NCBI RefSeq assembly: GCF_023091745.1
Contig: NC_068924.1
Coordinates: 69,146,832 to 69,210,831, forward strand
Reading direction: 5' to 3'
Source of the DNA: Budorcas taxicolor
Taxonomy: Eukaryota; Chordata; Mammalia; Artiodactyla; Bovidae
Length of the DNA: 64,000 bases
Position numbers and translations under genes: made by a program. This document shows, in pieces, positions 1 through 11,787 of the stretch. Position 1 is the first letter of the stretch; every line of letters starts with the position of its first letter. The notes beneath the pieces are model-generated. The model saw only the letters and a program-made list of their open reading frames with translations. It ran no database searches and was not told where the DNA came from.

Positions 1-491
1 GATAGAAATAAGTGGTTATATATACTTCCTTGTTACTGAGTTGACAATAATGGATACAGACTAAATACTCCATGAAATTATCACTTCTCTTCTGTTCTTC
101 ACATCTCCTAAAGATCATTCAAATTAACAAGATTCCTGGAAATAAAAATCAACTGAATGTATATATTTAGTAAGCCACAGTTCCAAAAATTCAGCCCTCA
201 ATGTGTTTATCTTAACACATATATTCTTAATACTTGGGTGTAATTGATTTGGGGGTTGATCTGAGAAAATGGGTTAACAACAATCTAAGGTTCTGGAATT
301 TGAATATATATACTTCCTTTCTAACTCTATTCTCAAAATTGATCAGAATACAGCACTGGATAACATTTTTTCAGGAGGAATACTCATATATTGAAAATAT
401 TGAAGTTGAAAGGAAATATAAATACAGAATTCATTTAGCTCAACCGCTAACCCAATATTCCTTTTCCTTCTACAATACTTCTCAAACTACC
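1..491. other. Unique A+T-rich sequence, nothing recognised
   Basis: I see no repeat family, RNA gene or exon. The 86-codon reading frame at 234-494 has no recognisable domain, no splice context and an A+T-rich composition like its surroundings, so I treat it as chance. Confidence 0.6.
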
Positions 492-1066
492 TGAGAAAAG
501 GAGTATTTCCTGTGGTATCAGTAAACAAGGATGCCATTGTCATCAATGATGGCAGCGCTCCAATGTGAGCTGGTGAGCCCTAAGGGCACTCAGGAAAGAG
601 AAGAATCCCTGGAATCGAACAGCCATCAGGACTGCAGCCGCTCCTTATGGTGAGCTCCAAGTGAGCTCTAGGGTGTGACAAACACAGGATATTGGCCCTA
701 GATATTTGAGATGCATACGAAAGCAATGATTTCAGTGAGCCCACACTCTTGCATCTTCCTGTACATAGAAAAGCACTAAATTTCTTAAGATATCTAGCTT
801 TCTTTAATTAACAATAATCTTTTCATGTTCAGGCTGCTGCTGCTACTGCTGCTAAGTTGCTTCAGTCATGTCCGACTCTGTGTGACCCCATAGATGGCAG
901 CCCACCAGGCTCCCCCATCCCTGCCTGCCCTTTATTGGAAAACTTCTATATAATCTAACTCTTCCCTTTGCCTCCTCAGAGCAGTTCTCTCAGGGTTACT
1001 TGGAATGCTGTCTCCCAGGCTTGAAGTCTTAAAAATTCCCACTGAATAAAACATGTCTCAACTTTT
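492..1066 (+). mobile_element. Probable solo ERV LTR (ruminant class II-like), split by a SINE fragment
   Basis: The segment starts with TG at 492 and reads like a ruminant LTR. There is a long U3, a TATA-like box (tatataat near 947), a stretch typical of LTR R/U5 around 965-1025, and an AATAAAA polyadenylation signal near 1044. A BOV-A2 fragment interrupts it at 832-922. It resembles the LTR group I know as BTLTR1, but I recall this without alignment. The 3' boundary is unclear because a CA end is not evident. No internal gag or pol flanks it, so it is a solo LTR or a fragment. Alternative: an unrelated unique sequence with fortuitous signals. Confidence 0.45.
832..922 (-). mobile_element. 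BOV-A2 SINE fragment
   Basis: The 3' terminal part of a BOV-A2 element lies on the minus strand. It starts on the plus strand with a short GCT triplet run (the characteristic AGC-rich tail), then the conserved segment shared with the BovB 3' end. It stops after about 90 bases, so most of the dimer is missing. It interrupts the LTR at 492-1066. Confidence 0.8.
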
Positions 1067-1796
1067 AAAATTTAAAAGAAAAAAACTTTTAAGTATACAC
1101 ATCTGTTAATTTTTCCCCATTTTTGCAGACTGATGATCTTGTGAAATATAAAAATGAATTCCTGAAAGAATAAAATAAAGAAAGCAAAAATTCCAAAGTA
1201 CAAGACCACATATTTTATTATTAGAGTCAAAGGACACAAAATTCTTCTATCAAATGGCTATAAAATTCTAAACATTTGCACTCAATTTCTATACTTATGC
1301 TTTTAGGAATTGATGTTAATAGATGGTCTATACTGTAGTCTATACTTCTTTGGCTAATTCAACTCTACATCATTTATCTGAATATACATTGTGGGTTTTA
1401 ATGCCATACACAACCCTTACAAAGAGAGCAAATTAACAAAGGACAAAGAACACTTGATTTTATAGATCTACATATTAGAAAACAAGCCAGATTTTCCTTG
1501 TAGTATCACTATACTTTATCATTGACCTAGAAGATCCTTCCAGACAATACAAAATAAAATATGAAACATAAATGAAAATTATAAATATCCAAAAATGCAA
1601 AAGATAAATGCAGGCATAAAAAACTAGGATTTGAATGTTATGATTTTATATTTAAAAAAAATATCAAATGATTCACTATAAATTTATAATTAAGAGAAAT
1701 ATTAGTACATTGGCCAGATTAAATCATAGAATTGTCAATAGCTTTCCCTTATAGCAGCAATAAGCAGTAAAAATATAATGGCAATTAAATTTGCCA
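1067..1796. other. Unique A+T-rich sequence, nothing recognised
   Basis: Very A+T-rich intergenic-type DNA with several short poly(A) runs. No repeat family or exon is recognisable. Confidence 0.6.
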
Positions 1797-2280
1797 GTGT
1801 ATATTACTTTGCCAACAAAGGTCCATCTAGTCAAGGCTATGGTTTTTCCAGTGGTCATGTATGGATGTGAGAGTTGGACTGTGAAGAAGGCTGAGTGCTG
1901 AAGAATTGATGCTTTTGAACTGTGGTGTTGGAGAAGACTCTTGAGAGTCCCTTGGACTGCAAGGAGATCCAACCAGTCCTTTCGGAAGGAGATCAGCCCT
2001 GGGATTTCTTTGGAAGGAATGATGCTAAAGCTGAAACTCCAGTACTTTGGCCACCTCATGCGGAGAGTTGACTCATTGGAAAAGACTCTGATGCTGGGAG
2101 GGATTGTAGGCAGGAGGAGAAGGGGACAACAGAGGATGAGATGGCTGGATGGCATCACTGACTCGATGGACGTGAATCTGAGTGAACTCGGGGAGTTGGT
2201 GATGGACAGGGAGGCCTGGCGTGCTGCAATTCATGGGATCACAAAGAGTTGGACACGACTGAGCGACTGAACTGAACTGA
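1797..2280 (+). mobile_element. BovB (RTE LINE) 3' end
   Basis: This is the 3' terminal ~480 bp of BovB, an RTE-clade non-LTR retrotransposon spread widely in ruminants. It encodes the region after the reverse transcriptase: the stretch ending in FPVVMYGCESWT-like residues, then the WCWRRLLRVPWTARR block, which is open at 1941-2270 (109 codons). It ends with the diagnostic repeated ACTGA tail. The endonuclease and reverse-transcriptase domains are absent (5' truncation). The tail abuts directly, without a poly(A), the opposite-strand L1 at 2281. It cannot encode a working enzyme. Confidence 0.92.
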
Positions 2281-3965
2281 TCTTCTACCTCACTTATCTT
2301 ATCTTCTGCCTCTGTTATTCTACTGTTGGTTCCCTCCAGAGTGTTTTTGATCTCATTTATTGCATTATTCATTATATATTGACTCTTTTTATTTCTTCTA
2401 GGTCCTTGTTAAACCTTTCTTGCATCTTCTCAATCCTTGTCTCCAGGCTATTTATATGTAACTCCATTTTGTTTTCAAGATTTTGGATCATTTTCACTAT
2501 CATTATTCAGAATTCTTCATCAGGTTGATTCCCTACCTCTTCCTCTTTTGTTTGGTTTGGTGGGGATTTATTCTGTTCCTTTACCTGCTGGGTATTTCTC
2601 TGCCTCTTCATCTTGTTTATACTGCTGTGTTTGGGGTGGTCTTTCCATATTCTGGCAGTTTGTGGAGTTCCCTTTATTGTGGAGTTTCCTCACTGTGAGT
2701 GGGATTGGACGGATGGTTTGTCAAGTTTTCCTGGTTAGGGAAGCTTGTGTCAGTCTTCTGGTGGATGGAGCTGGATTTCTTCTCTCTGGAGTGCAATGAA
2801 GTGTCCAGTAATGAGTTATGAGATGTCAGTCAGTTTGGAGTGACTTTGCGAAGCCTGTATGCTGAAGATCAGGGCTATGTTCCTGTGTTGCTGGAGAATT
2901 TGCATGGTATGTCTTGCTCTGGAGCTTGTTGGCCCTTGGGTGGTGCTTGGTTTCACTGTAGGTATGGAGGTGTTTGATGAGCTCCTATCGATTAATGTTC
3001 CCTGGAATCAGGAGTTTTCTGGTGTTCTCAGGATTTGGACTTAAGCCTCCTGCCTCTGGTTTTCAGTCTTAGTCTTACAGTACCCTCAAGACGTCTTCAT
3101 CTGTCACTTCCAAGGCCGTTCCCTTTGTTTTAGCTTTTTCTGTTTGCTGGTCTCTTCAGTGTCTAATTTCTGCCCTGACACAAGGGGGCAGTGGTGGACA
3201 CTTTTTTAGGCTCACTTGTTCAGTCGTGCAATGGGGAGGGAGGAACGCTGCAAACATATTACACTGGAGTGTGTTCGCAATGTCTTGGCCACACTGGGTT
3301 TGCCCCCACTCAAGGCGTGTGTGTTTTCCCAGTCTACACTGCTTAGGCTCTAGGTTGCTCTGCCAGGGACTGTTGGATCCCAGCCCTGGGTTGCACGCAC
3401 TTCCCAGGTCTAAGCCACTCAGGTTCAGGTACTCGGGTACTCCACAAACGCGCAGACTCGGTTGGGCCTGCATTTTGTGCCCTTCCCAGATCCGAGCAGC
3501 TCAGGTGACCAGGTGCTTAGTGACCGTGGCAGCTGTGACTTATCGCCTCCCCCATCCCTGCCGCTCAGTTTTCTGGGTGTACAACTGGCGCACCTTCTCA
3601 GGCGGATGTCGACGGTCCAGAATTCCAAGAAGTCTTGGTTAGCAACGAAGCCTGCTTGCAGTTTGGTAGATGATGCCTCTCTGGGGCCATGATTTCCCCC
3701 TTCTGGCTATGGCTGCCTGTCTCTTGCGGGGGATGGGCAGTCCACAGCTGGCTAGCTCTAGTCAGTCCTTTGCTCTGTGAGCGGGCCTGGCAGTATCTTA
3801 TGTTAGGGCTTCTCTGGGGTAGCTATCCCACAGTCTGGTTTGCTATCTCAAGTTAGTTCCCTCAGGTTGCCCTCGGGGCATTCAGGCCTTACTCTAAGCA
3901 ATGCAGCCGGCGCCTCCCTGCCCAGCCCCAGCTTGCTAGTGGTGGATGCTGGCATCTGCGCTGCA
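2281..3965 (-). mobile_element. Ruminant L1, 5' third: 5'UTR plus start of ORF1
   Basis: On the minus strand this is the 5' part of a ruminant L1. From about 3965 down to 2612 is the G+C-rich 5'UTR, the internal promoter region of L1. ORF1, the RNA-binding chaperone protein, would start near 2611 (the first residues read MKRQRNTQQ) and runs to 2281, where the element is cut off by the BovB end. The coiled-coil part is recognisable from NNAINEIKNTLEGTNSRITE. ORF1 is dead: one base change makes a stop about 35 codons in (near 2507), and the frame shifts near 2370. ORF2 is absent. The 5' boundary is estimated, not seen as a clean junction. Open frames at 3156-3642 are accidents of the G+C-rich UTR. 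Confidence 0.85.
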
Positions 3966-4689
3966 TTGCATTTGCAACATTGGTAAGCATGTCTCTACAA
4001 CTTAATCTTCCAGTCACTGTAGTTTCAAGAGAAAAAAAAAAATGGAACCATCTAAAAAGGAACCACTTGTTACCACAAAAATAGCACATTTAGGGACTTC
4101 AGAGTCACATGACTTTCTTTCAGGATTACACAGAGTTGTGGTTTCAGAGGCACACGTTTACACTCTCAGCTTGATGAATCTTCTCTCAAATGCAGGTTTC
4201 CTGAAACCGGCCATCACAGTTTCTTTACTGAGGAAAAAAGATACAGTCTCATGCCTCATGTTAAGGCAAAGCTTGACAGGAAAGACCAGGTGGCCTGTTT
4301 TCATAGCATAGATTATATTTGCCATAAGGCCTAACTTGTTATATGGGAGCAGGTTAGGTGCTCATACAGAGGCTTTAGGTACATCATATACTCTGAAATT
4401 ATATTAATATGTCAATAATAAAGTATATATGGTAAGAAAGTTCTAGAACTAGCTCTGCATTATTTGACTGGGGGGTGGGGTTGGAGTGGGATGTACTGAG
4501 TCTTACATGTTCTTCATGTTCTCTTCTGTAGTTCAACATTTCCCTGTAAGGCAGAAATCCTTTTCAAAGTATTAAAAAAGCTTATTTTATGACAGAATCC
4601 TCATGTAGGATATGGATGTATCTAAACAGTTGTTAAAAAAATACAAAAAAAAATTCTAAAAAAAAATGCATTGACCATGGATTCGGACC

Positions 4690-4880
4690 CAGATTTGACT
4701 CTCGGGACCAATGTTTACTATCTACGTGTCCTAGGGTGACTTGTTTTTTAATACTTCCCTCTTTAAAAAGTAAGTAGAATACTAGCTACTTTATAGGGTA
4801 GTTATAAGAATTAAATAAGACAAACTATTGAATGAGTGCCATATATGGCTGTCAGTGTTGTTATTATTCTTAATTACTAT
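4690..4880 (+). mobile_element. MIR SINE fossil
   Basis: A diverged match to the mammalian MIR core. It has the remnant of the conserved run after the tRNA-like head, then the tttataggg.tagttataagaattaaat block typical of the 3' half. Ancient and non-functional. Confidence 0.5.
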
Positions 4881-5093
4881 TATCATCATTATTATCTCAC
4901 TGACAACATCATCTTTATCCCCATTTAATCTTCATCTCTATAGCTCCCTCCAGTTTGTCATTATCACAAGACAACCATGGCTTCATATTCTGACATCTCA
5001 CTAGTGTGAGCTAGAACAAGTCCCTTGGTTTTCCCAATTTCCATTTCTTAAAATTTTAAAGGAAGCAGTTGATTCAACAGTCATTTTACAATT

Positions 5094-5105
5094 TGTTGTA
5101 CTTAA
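5094..5105. repeat. Target-site duplication, left copy
   Basis: TGTTGTACTTAA here is repeated exactly at 5928-5939, bracketing the L1 insertion at 5106-5927. Confidence 0.88.
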
Positions 5106-5927
5106 GTTTTTTTTTTTTAATTTTTAATTGATTTTTTGTGCTCTTTATTTATTATTATTTTTTTTTTTTTTTTTACTTTACAATACTGTATTGGTTTTGC
5201 CATACATCAACATGAATCCACCACGGGTGTACATGAGTTCCCAGTCCTGAACCCCCCTCCCACCACCCTCCCCATATAATCTCTCTGGGTCATCCCAGTG
5301 CACCAGCCCCAAGCATCCTGTATCCTGTATCGAACCTAGACTGGCAATTCGTTCCTTACATGATAGTATACATGTTGCAATGACATTCTCCCAAATCATC
5401 CCACCCTCTCCCTCTCCCACAGAGTCCAAAAGTCTGTTCTATACATCTCTGTCTCTTTTGCTGTCTCGCATACAGAGTTATCATTACCATCTTTCTATAT
5501 TCCATATATATATGTTAGTATACTGTATTGGTGTTTTTCTTTCTGGCTTACTTCACTCGGTATAATAGGCTCCCATTTCATCCACTTCACTAGAACTGAT
5601 TCAAATGTATTCTTTTTAATGGCTGAGTAATACTCCATTGTGTATATGTACCACAGCTTTCTTATCCATTCATCTGCTGATGGACATCTAGGTTGCTTCC
5701 ATGTCCTGGCTATTGTAAACAGTGCTGCGATAAACATTGGGGTACACTTGTCTCTTTCAATTCTGGTTTCCTCAGTGTGTATGCCCAGCAGTGGGATTGC
5801 CCTGTCATAAGGCAGTTCTATTTCCAGTTTTTTAAGGAATCTCCACACTGTTCTCCATAGTGGCTGTACTAGTTTTCATTCCCACCAAAGTGTAAGAGGG
5901 TTCCCTTTTCTCCACACCCTCTCTTAC
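5106..5927 (-). mobile_element. 5'-truncated ruminant L1 (ORF2 C-terminus and 3'UTR)
   Basis: This is a minus-strand L1 insertion of about 820 bp. The left end is the poly(A) tail read as T runs (5107-5174). Next comes the L1 3'UTR to about 5494, then the last ~117 codons of ORF2 (5495-5848), the C-terminal region after the reverse transcriptase. It is recognisable from PLLGIHTEETRIERD and EYYSAIKKNTFE. Endonuclease and reverse transcriptase are missing. Flanking copies of a 12-bp target-site duplication are identical (5094-5105 and 5928-5939), which fixes both ends and shows an ordinary target-primed insertion. Confidence 0.93.
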
Positions 5928-5939
5928 TGTTGTACTTAA
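5928..5939. repeat. Target-site duplication, right copy
   Basis: Exact second copy of TGTTGTACTTAA, marking the 5' end of the L1 at 5106-5927. Confidence 0.88.
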
Positions 5940-6370
5940 TTGATACGACTCACTTGTACACTCAAGAATTCACAGTCTTCTCTTTTGATGCCTGCTCACC
6001 TGTGTAAGGGAGATGTGACTTGAAGTTTGATAACCTCTGTAGTAATTTCAGGTCCAAATTTTTGATCCCATAGTTATACAAAATCAATCTCTACTGAATT
6101 AAATAAAAAAGAACTTGCTTTATGATGTTCATAAAGCAAATTCTATAATGCTTATTTGTGACTATTAATTATATTTTATATGTAGTATAAATCATGCTGG
6201 AACTGCTCTTTGCATAGATATAGTAATTTTCCTGTTGAATGTTATGGAAAGGATAAAAACCAAAGCTGAAGAACTATGTTTACCTATTTGATAGCCAAAC
6301 AAACTGGCATTTTATGGAGATGATAAAAATTGCCCAATGAGTGTTAAATATATTAAATACTAATAAGCAG

Positions 6371-6588
6371 ACTCAGGAGATAGTGGAGGTGAGAGGAATC
6401 TGGCATGCTGCAGTCCATGAAATCACAGAGTCAGACATGATGTAGTGGCTGAATAATAAGAAGGAAATGACAACCCACTCCAGTGTTCTTGCCTGGAGAA
6501 TCCCAGGGACAGGGGAGGCTGGTGGGCTGCCATCTATGGAGTCGCATAGAGTCGGACACAACTGAAGCGACTTAGCAGCAGCAGCAGT
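6371..6588 (+). mobile_element. BOV-A2 SINE, 5'-truncated
   Basis: The end of one monomer (6395-6447) is followed by a second monomer (6448-6588) ending in the AGC-repeat tail. The BovB-derived segment (gagtcggacacaactga) is clear in both. The start of the first monomer is degenerate. Confidence 0.82.
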
Positions 6589-6589
6589 G

Positions 6590-9500
6590 ACCAGTGAGTT
6601 TTAAACATATTAAACTCATGTAAAAACTGCCCATTTTTTGGAAGGAGTATATTTTAAACTGGTAAACAAAAATAATATTAGTGAAAATAATACATTTTAT
6701 TAAATGTATCTGCTAGTGCCAAAATAACTTCAGTTATTGGCTGTTCTTAGGATTTATTGTAAAAGGATACCATAGAAGCAGATATCCCCACTGGTATTTC
6801 TATATCATTTTTCTGATGGCTCCAAGTGAACTAGAAACTCTAACTGCTTCTGACATTCAAATCATTCTCAATGAGTTAGAAGTTCTAGAAATCAAAAATT
6901 GAATGAGAGAGAAGATTATTTCCACATGTTTTTATTTTCTTGTTTTCAAAAAGGATTTCAGATGGCTTTGGCTAATTGAAACAACTGTTGAAAATTTACT
7001 TGGCATTTTTAACTCCAATATTTTCAACCCTGATGAAAATGTTTTGTCTCTCACAATATCTCTCTCTGGGATGTGGCCAGTCACTTCATGAAAAATGTAT
7101 ATTCAAAATTTCACATGATCTATTCATCCATCCGATAGTTACCACCTGGACTTTGCTAAATCAAACATTTCTCAGGGCATCGATTTTTTTCTTTTATGTT
7201 ATATAGATTGGCAATGAACATGAATTCCTCTTTCTAGACTTGAAAGCACACAAAGCCTGCTCTATTGGTGCAAGAAGTTTGTTTTTATAAGATAAACATA
7301 CAATTGGTGATATATGACTAGCAGTAACTGACCTAAACACTTAGATTCTTTGGTTTGGCTTTAGAACTTCACATCTTAATTGCTTGACTTTAGAAATATA
7401 GTAAAAAATGGAATGTTAGTGAAAACTCTCAGAAGTTATTCGTATCTATAAACCACTTATCATACTTATTACAAAAGAATGTCTCTTCATTAATCCGATC
7501 AATTATTCATTCTCACATAATAATCAGAAGAAAATTCTATCTATCTTCAAGATTTTAAGGGAGGAAATAGGAATGGAGATGCATTTGTAACAACTGACCT
7601 CAGTATTTCCCCAAAAATATATTCCTAGAAGAGAGCAGATGGGTAGGAGAGACCATTAACTTTGCTAAATTAACACACAGTGTTTTGCAGCATCTATTTT
7701 CCCTCTCAAATATACAAATGCAACATTGCCTCTAAGTTTTTTCATATATTTTCTAGAAAAGTTTCTCTATGGAATGCTCAACTTCGAGATATAAGATATT
7801 ATTTCCTATAATCATTTATCATCCATTTTAAAATTCTCTCAGCCTAGAGTTAAGTCATGGTATCATTCAAGATGAAAAAAATTGGTGGAGAGGCAGAAAA
7901 CAATTGAATTTCCCAAGAAGGATATTCATTATCATTGATACTCTTATGGTTATTAGTTGTCTGGATGAAAAAGGATGCTTGTTAACTGATCTCCAAAATT
8001 AGTAAAGGCTAAACCAGTGACTTACAGGGTTACTACTTTATCTAGTGGGATAAAGGAAGAATGGCTAGATGCCATGGATGGAATAGGAAGAAATTTTGTT
8101 GATGGGATCTATGCTGTAAACCTCTTAAAAATAATTTCAGTCCAGAATCAAAAAGTTTGGAATCTCTAGGAAAAAAATAATTAAGACTAGTTCTGACACA
8201 ATTTATGGAATAAAGAAATATCCTATATACCATAAAACAAATGTACTATAATTCATTTTTCTCTCTCTTAAACTGACGGTTCCCATTTCAGTAAGTGGCG
8301 ATTATATTCTCTCAAGGAGCTTAAGCAAAACAACAAACGAACAACAATCACAAACACCTTTCTTCTCGTTACTTTGCATTCCATGTCAAGTTCATCAGCA
8401 AGCCTTGTCATTTCTAATTTCAAAGCATATTGAGAGCCATTATGAAATATTATAATTCCACATTGATTTTTGAAATATTCAAAATGAGTTAATATTTAAG
8501 CTGAAAATAGCTAAAAAGTGATACAAAAGTTTTTAACCTTATTATATAGTGTAAGTCACTGCTATCCACAAAAACTACTATGACTTTTTCTGTAATAGGC
8601 ATAAAATGAGAATAAAAAGTAATTGACTTTGGCGGGATATGAAAACAACTTCATACAGAAACTAAATTAAATTTCTAAAGAGCATCAAAAACCTGAGATA
8701 TATGTGTCTGTATCGCCTCTATCAACGTTTAATGTGAAGAAAGCCTGTATAAGACTTTATGATAAAACCCTAAGGGTGGTATTACAGTGGCTGCAATCAA
8801 TACAATAGCATTAAGACAGCAAACACTTTTTAGAGCAAAACAAATTTAAATATATATCAAAAGATAGATGCAAAAAGATATTGTTTTCATTTGTTACTCA
8901 GCAAATTCTCCCAAACCACCAGCCTTCATTCTACCTAGGTTACTTCTATTTCTTTATTTTACCACCAGGCATTTGATTGTATAATCTACTCCCACACTTG
9001 CTCCTTTAACTACAAAACTGATTTTTCAGCACTCTTATAAATCTGCATTGAAAGGACTAGAATATAAAAAGCAGATTTTAGAGTTGTGCCTAATGAATTT
9101 TTGCAATAAATGAAAAAGTTGGAAATCCAAATAACGTAAAAATTGCAAATAACATTGAATTGAAAATAGTAAACACCATTAGAGGTAACACTGATCCATT
9201 TACCACCTGGTGATATATCACTGCTTCTGATTTCCTTGAACTGGTAAATAAATTTTGATCGGTTGCTATTTCTCTTTTTAGTCAAATCAAATTTCTATCC
9301 TTTTGCACTCTTTGACTTAAAAAAATTAGAAAGTTTTAGAAAATAACTCACTTTCAAATCAAAGGTTTATAACTAAAGAGCAGTGAAGGAAAAGAAAAAA
9401 AATCAGAAAATATATATTGATGAGACTTCTTAGTATCAGTGACTTTTTTATATTCATACTTTGGGAATCAAATGGACTTGTTCATCTCTTCTCTTTATTT

Positions 9501-9911
9501 ACCATTTGTCAATCAAATTCCAGGTTATTAATGGATAGGAAAAGGCCACAAAAACATTACCATCTTCACAGGAACAGACTTTTTATTTATTTGTTTGCTT
9601 ACACTGGTTATATATGAGAGTCACTGGAACTTAAAAAATATAACAAGATATACAATCAACATGGTTTTGAAATAAATATCCATTGTATCTATATCACTGT
9701 TTAGAGTTACAATATAACTACTAAATTCTTACATTTTCTTTAGTATAATTTTGAAATGAGTCTGGCTGATTTAAGAGAAAGAGAGTAATTTTCCTAATCT
9801 CCAAGTCAAAATCAGTATAATTCATTTTTAAAAATCAGGATTCATGGTACAGCTTACATAATTTATAGTCTTATTACCAGTTTTTGTATAATAAATTTTT
9901 TGCCCATCTGT
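6590..9911. other. Long unique A+T-rich stretch, nothing recognised
   Basis: About 3.3 kb with no young repeat, LTR, microsatellite or exon that I can recognise. The short open frames (60-91 codons, for example at 6903-7206 and 9010-9285) have no domain and no coding-like composition. This is the longest interspersed-repeat-poor stretch in the window. It may contain very old unrecognised repeats. Confidence 0.55.
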
Positions 9912-10490
9912 GGTTTGTGTCATGGACTGATATCCAGATCCCCCAAATTAATATACTAACTCCTAACCCCTTTGTGCTTGCATATGGAGATGGAGCCTCT
10001 AAGGAAATAGTTAAGGTTAAATGAAGGCATAAAGGTGGGGACCCGATTTGGCAGAATTATTATCCTTATAGGGGCTTCCCTGATAGCTCAGTTGGTAAAG
10101 AATCCACCTGCAATGCAGGAGACCCCAGTTAAATTCCTGGGTCAGGAAAATCTGCTGGAGAAGGAATAGGCTACCCACTCCGGTATTCTGACCTGGAGTC
10201 AGACAAGACAGAGAGACTTTCACTTTCATTATCCTTATAAGAAGAAGCACCAGAGGACATTATCTCTGTCTATCTTTCTATTTCCCACTTGCATCAAAGA
10301 AGAGATCATGTGAGCACACAGCCAGATGATAGCTGCCCACAGGTCAAGAGAAGAGACCTCAGATGAAACCTTCCTTCCCAACACTTTGATCTTGGACTGT
10401 TAGCCTCCAGAAATGCATTTCTTTCATTTAGGCAAATGAGTTTATGGTACTTTGTTATGGCAGCCCAAGAAGAAAGTAGATAAATACAGT
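9912..10490 (+). mobile_element. MLT1-type MaLR LTR, split by a Bov-tA
   Basis: An ancient mammalian MaLR solo LTR. Landmarks in order: tgtcatggactgatatcc near the 5' end, ctaactcctaacccc, ggagatggagcctctaaggaaatag, ccttataagaagaagcacc after the SINE, ccttgatcttggact-like (10387-10400), and the terminal tttgttatggcagccc (10452-10467). A Bov-tA at 10071-10227 interrupts it, so the LTR is older than that SINE. Non-coding. Confidence 0.85.
10071..10227 (+). mobile_element. Bov-tA SINE with 12-bp target-site duplication
   Basis: A tRNA-Glu-related SINE starting ggggcttccctg, with box-like tRNA segments, then a shortened BovB-type tail. ATTATCCTTATA occurs immediately before (10059-10070) and after (10228-10239), so both ends are exact. 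It landed inside an MLT1 LTR. The middle of the tail is shortened compared with fuller copies in this window. Confidence 0.92.
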
Positions 10491-10539
10491 CTGGGAGGCA
10501 ATAAAACACTGGGGATAATAAAATTCTGTAAATGCATGT

Positions 10540-10803
10540 TTTTTCTTTGAGGACTCTTGAGTCAGAATGATTGGCCAGAGACTACCTGAGAAACTAATCT
10601 CATCACCGTAAAACCCAAGATTGAAAGTCACATGGCAGAGAATTTCTCCTGGATTTCTTTACCCTACTGCTCTCCACCTGGGTGACTCTTCCCAATAAAC
10701 TCTCTTGCTTTGTCAGTATGTATGTCTCCTCACCATTCATTTCTGAGTGGTAAACAAAAGCCCACCCTCAAGCCTTGGAAGCAGTCCGCCTTACTGCAAC
10801 AAT
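10540..10803 (+). mobile_element. ERV-type LTR remnant (3' part)
   Basis: The segment has an LTR-like arrangement: cttcccaataaactc (polyadenylation signal) at about 10690, a cttgctttgtcag run, and a U5-like end finishing actgcaaca near 10802. This resembles the R/U5 of mammalian class I ERV LTRs as I remember them. U3 is not clearly delimited. Family not assigned. Confidence 0.45.
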
Positions 10804-11104
10804 ACTGTTTGCTGTTGGGAACAATGCAAATCAAACGTAGGAACTCAGGTGCCAGATTCTAGTGCTGAACTTTGAATCCTACAACTCTGTCCCAGTTAGC
10901 TCAACTCCATGCATCTTTGGTGTCCTTCACCCTATTATGGACGTTCTCCTGTCTCAGCAACTGTTCTTAATATTCTAATTCTGCAGAATGTCTTTGTAGA
11001 TAGCAATAAAATATCAACAATCTTCAACTCTTGCCTGGCTGATTTGTATGGAATAAAAACAAATTGATTGTGTTACACTACAGACTAATCTATTGGTAAA
11101 ACAG

Positions 11105-11330
11105 TCAGTGGCTCTCAGAGACCTTGGAATCACCCAGGAACTTGTTTAACCAGCTCCCTAACTCCCCAAACTTGCACCCCAATCCACCAAAACCTTCTTG
11201 AGCTCCATTCAGATCTATTGAATCTATTGAATCTCCATTCAGATCTATTGAATCCCAATAAGTGGGGCCCATCAACCAGGTTTAACATGCCTTCCAGGTG
11301 ATACTAATTGTTCTAGAACTACTTGCCAGG
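11105..11330 (+). mobile_element. MER20-like hAT MITE fossil with internal duplication
   Basis: The order ggctctcagagacc, ggaatcacccaggaacttgt and ccaggtgatactaatt matches the non-autonomous hAT element MER20. Between 11205 and 11255 the motif ccattcagatctattgaatc occurs twice, a local tandem duplication inside the fossil. No transposase. Confidence 0.5.
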
Positions 11331-11787
11331 GGGCAAACTGATGCTAAATATCCACACTGTGCAGTAACCATATTGAATGATCACTACTATTTACCCCTAT
11401 CAAAGTAGCCCATCAACCTTCTTGGCCCACTTTATTCTGCTTTTTTTCTTTGGGTGTATAGACATTTTCCTAGCCCTTTGATCTTAATAACCCTACATAC
11501 CAGAAAATTGACTGGGATCTCCCTCCTTGTCCGCTTCTGTCTTCCCTCCACCCCAGGGGATCCTAAGATCCCTTTCCCTGGACTTACTCATCTGCTTCCT
11601 ATACTATTGGTCTCCTACTTGGTTGACATTCCCTAATAACAACCTATCTTCAACTGAAAATAAGCATCATTATTATTAACAATTTTCAAAACACCCAAGC
11701 AATTTAATAAATGTCTAGAGTTTAGATTCTTTCTGGGATGAATTGCAATCATCCTAGTCAGTTAAAGGGCAGGTAGCTTTTTCTATT

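Noticed and set aside
3226..3642. 138-codon frame in G+C-rich DNA as an exon
   Set aside because: It lies in an L1 5'UTR on the opposite strand; the high G+C content alone keeps frames open.
10071..10227. Bov-tA and CHR heads as functional tRNA genes
   Set aside because: They are tRNA-derived SINE heads without a complete tRNA cloverleaf, and they repeat many times in both orientations.
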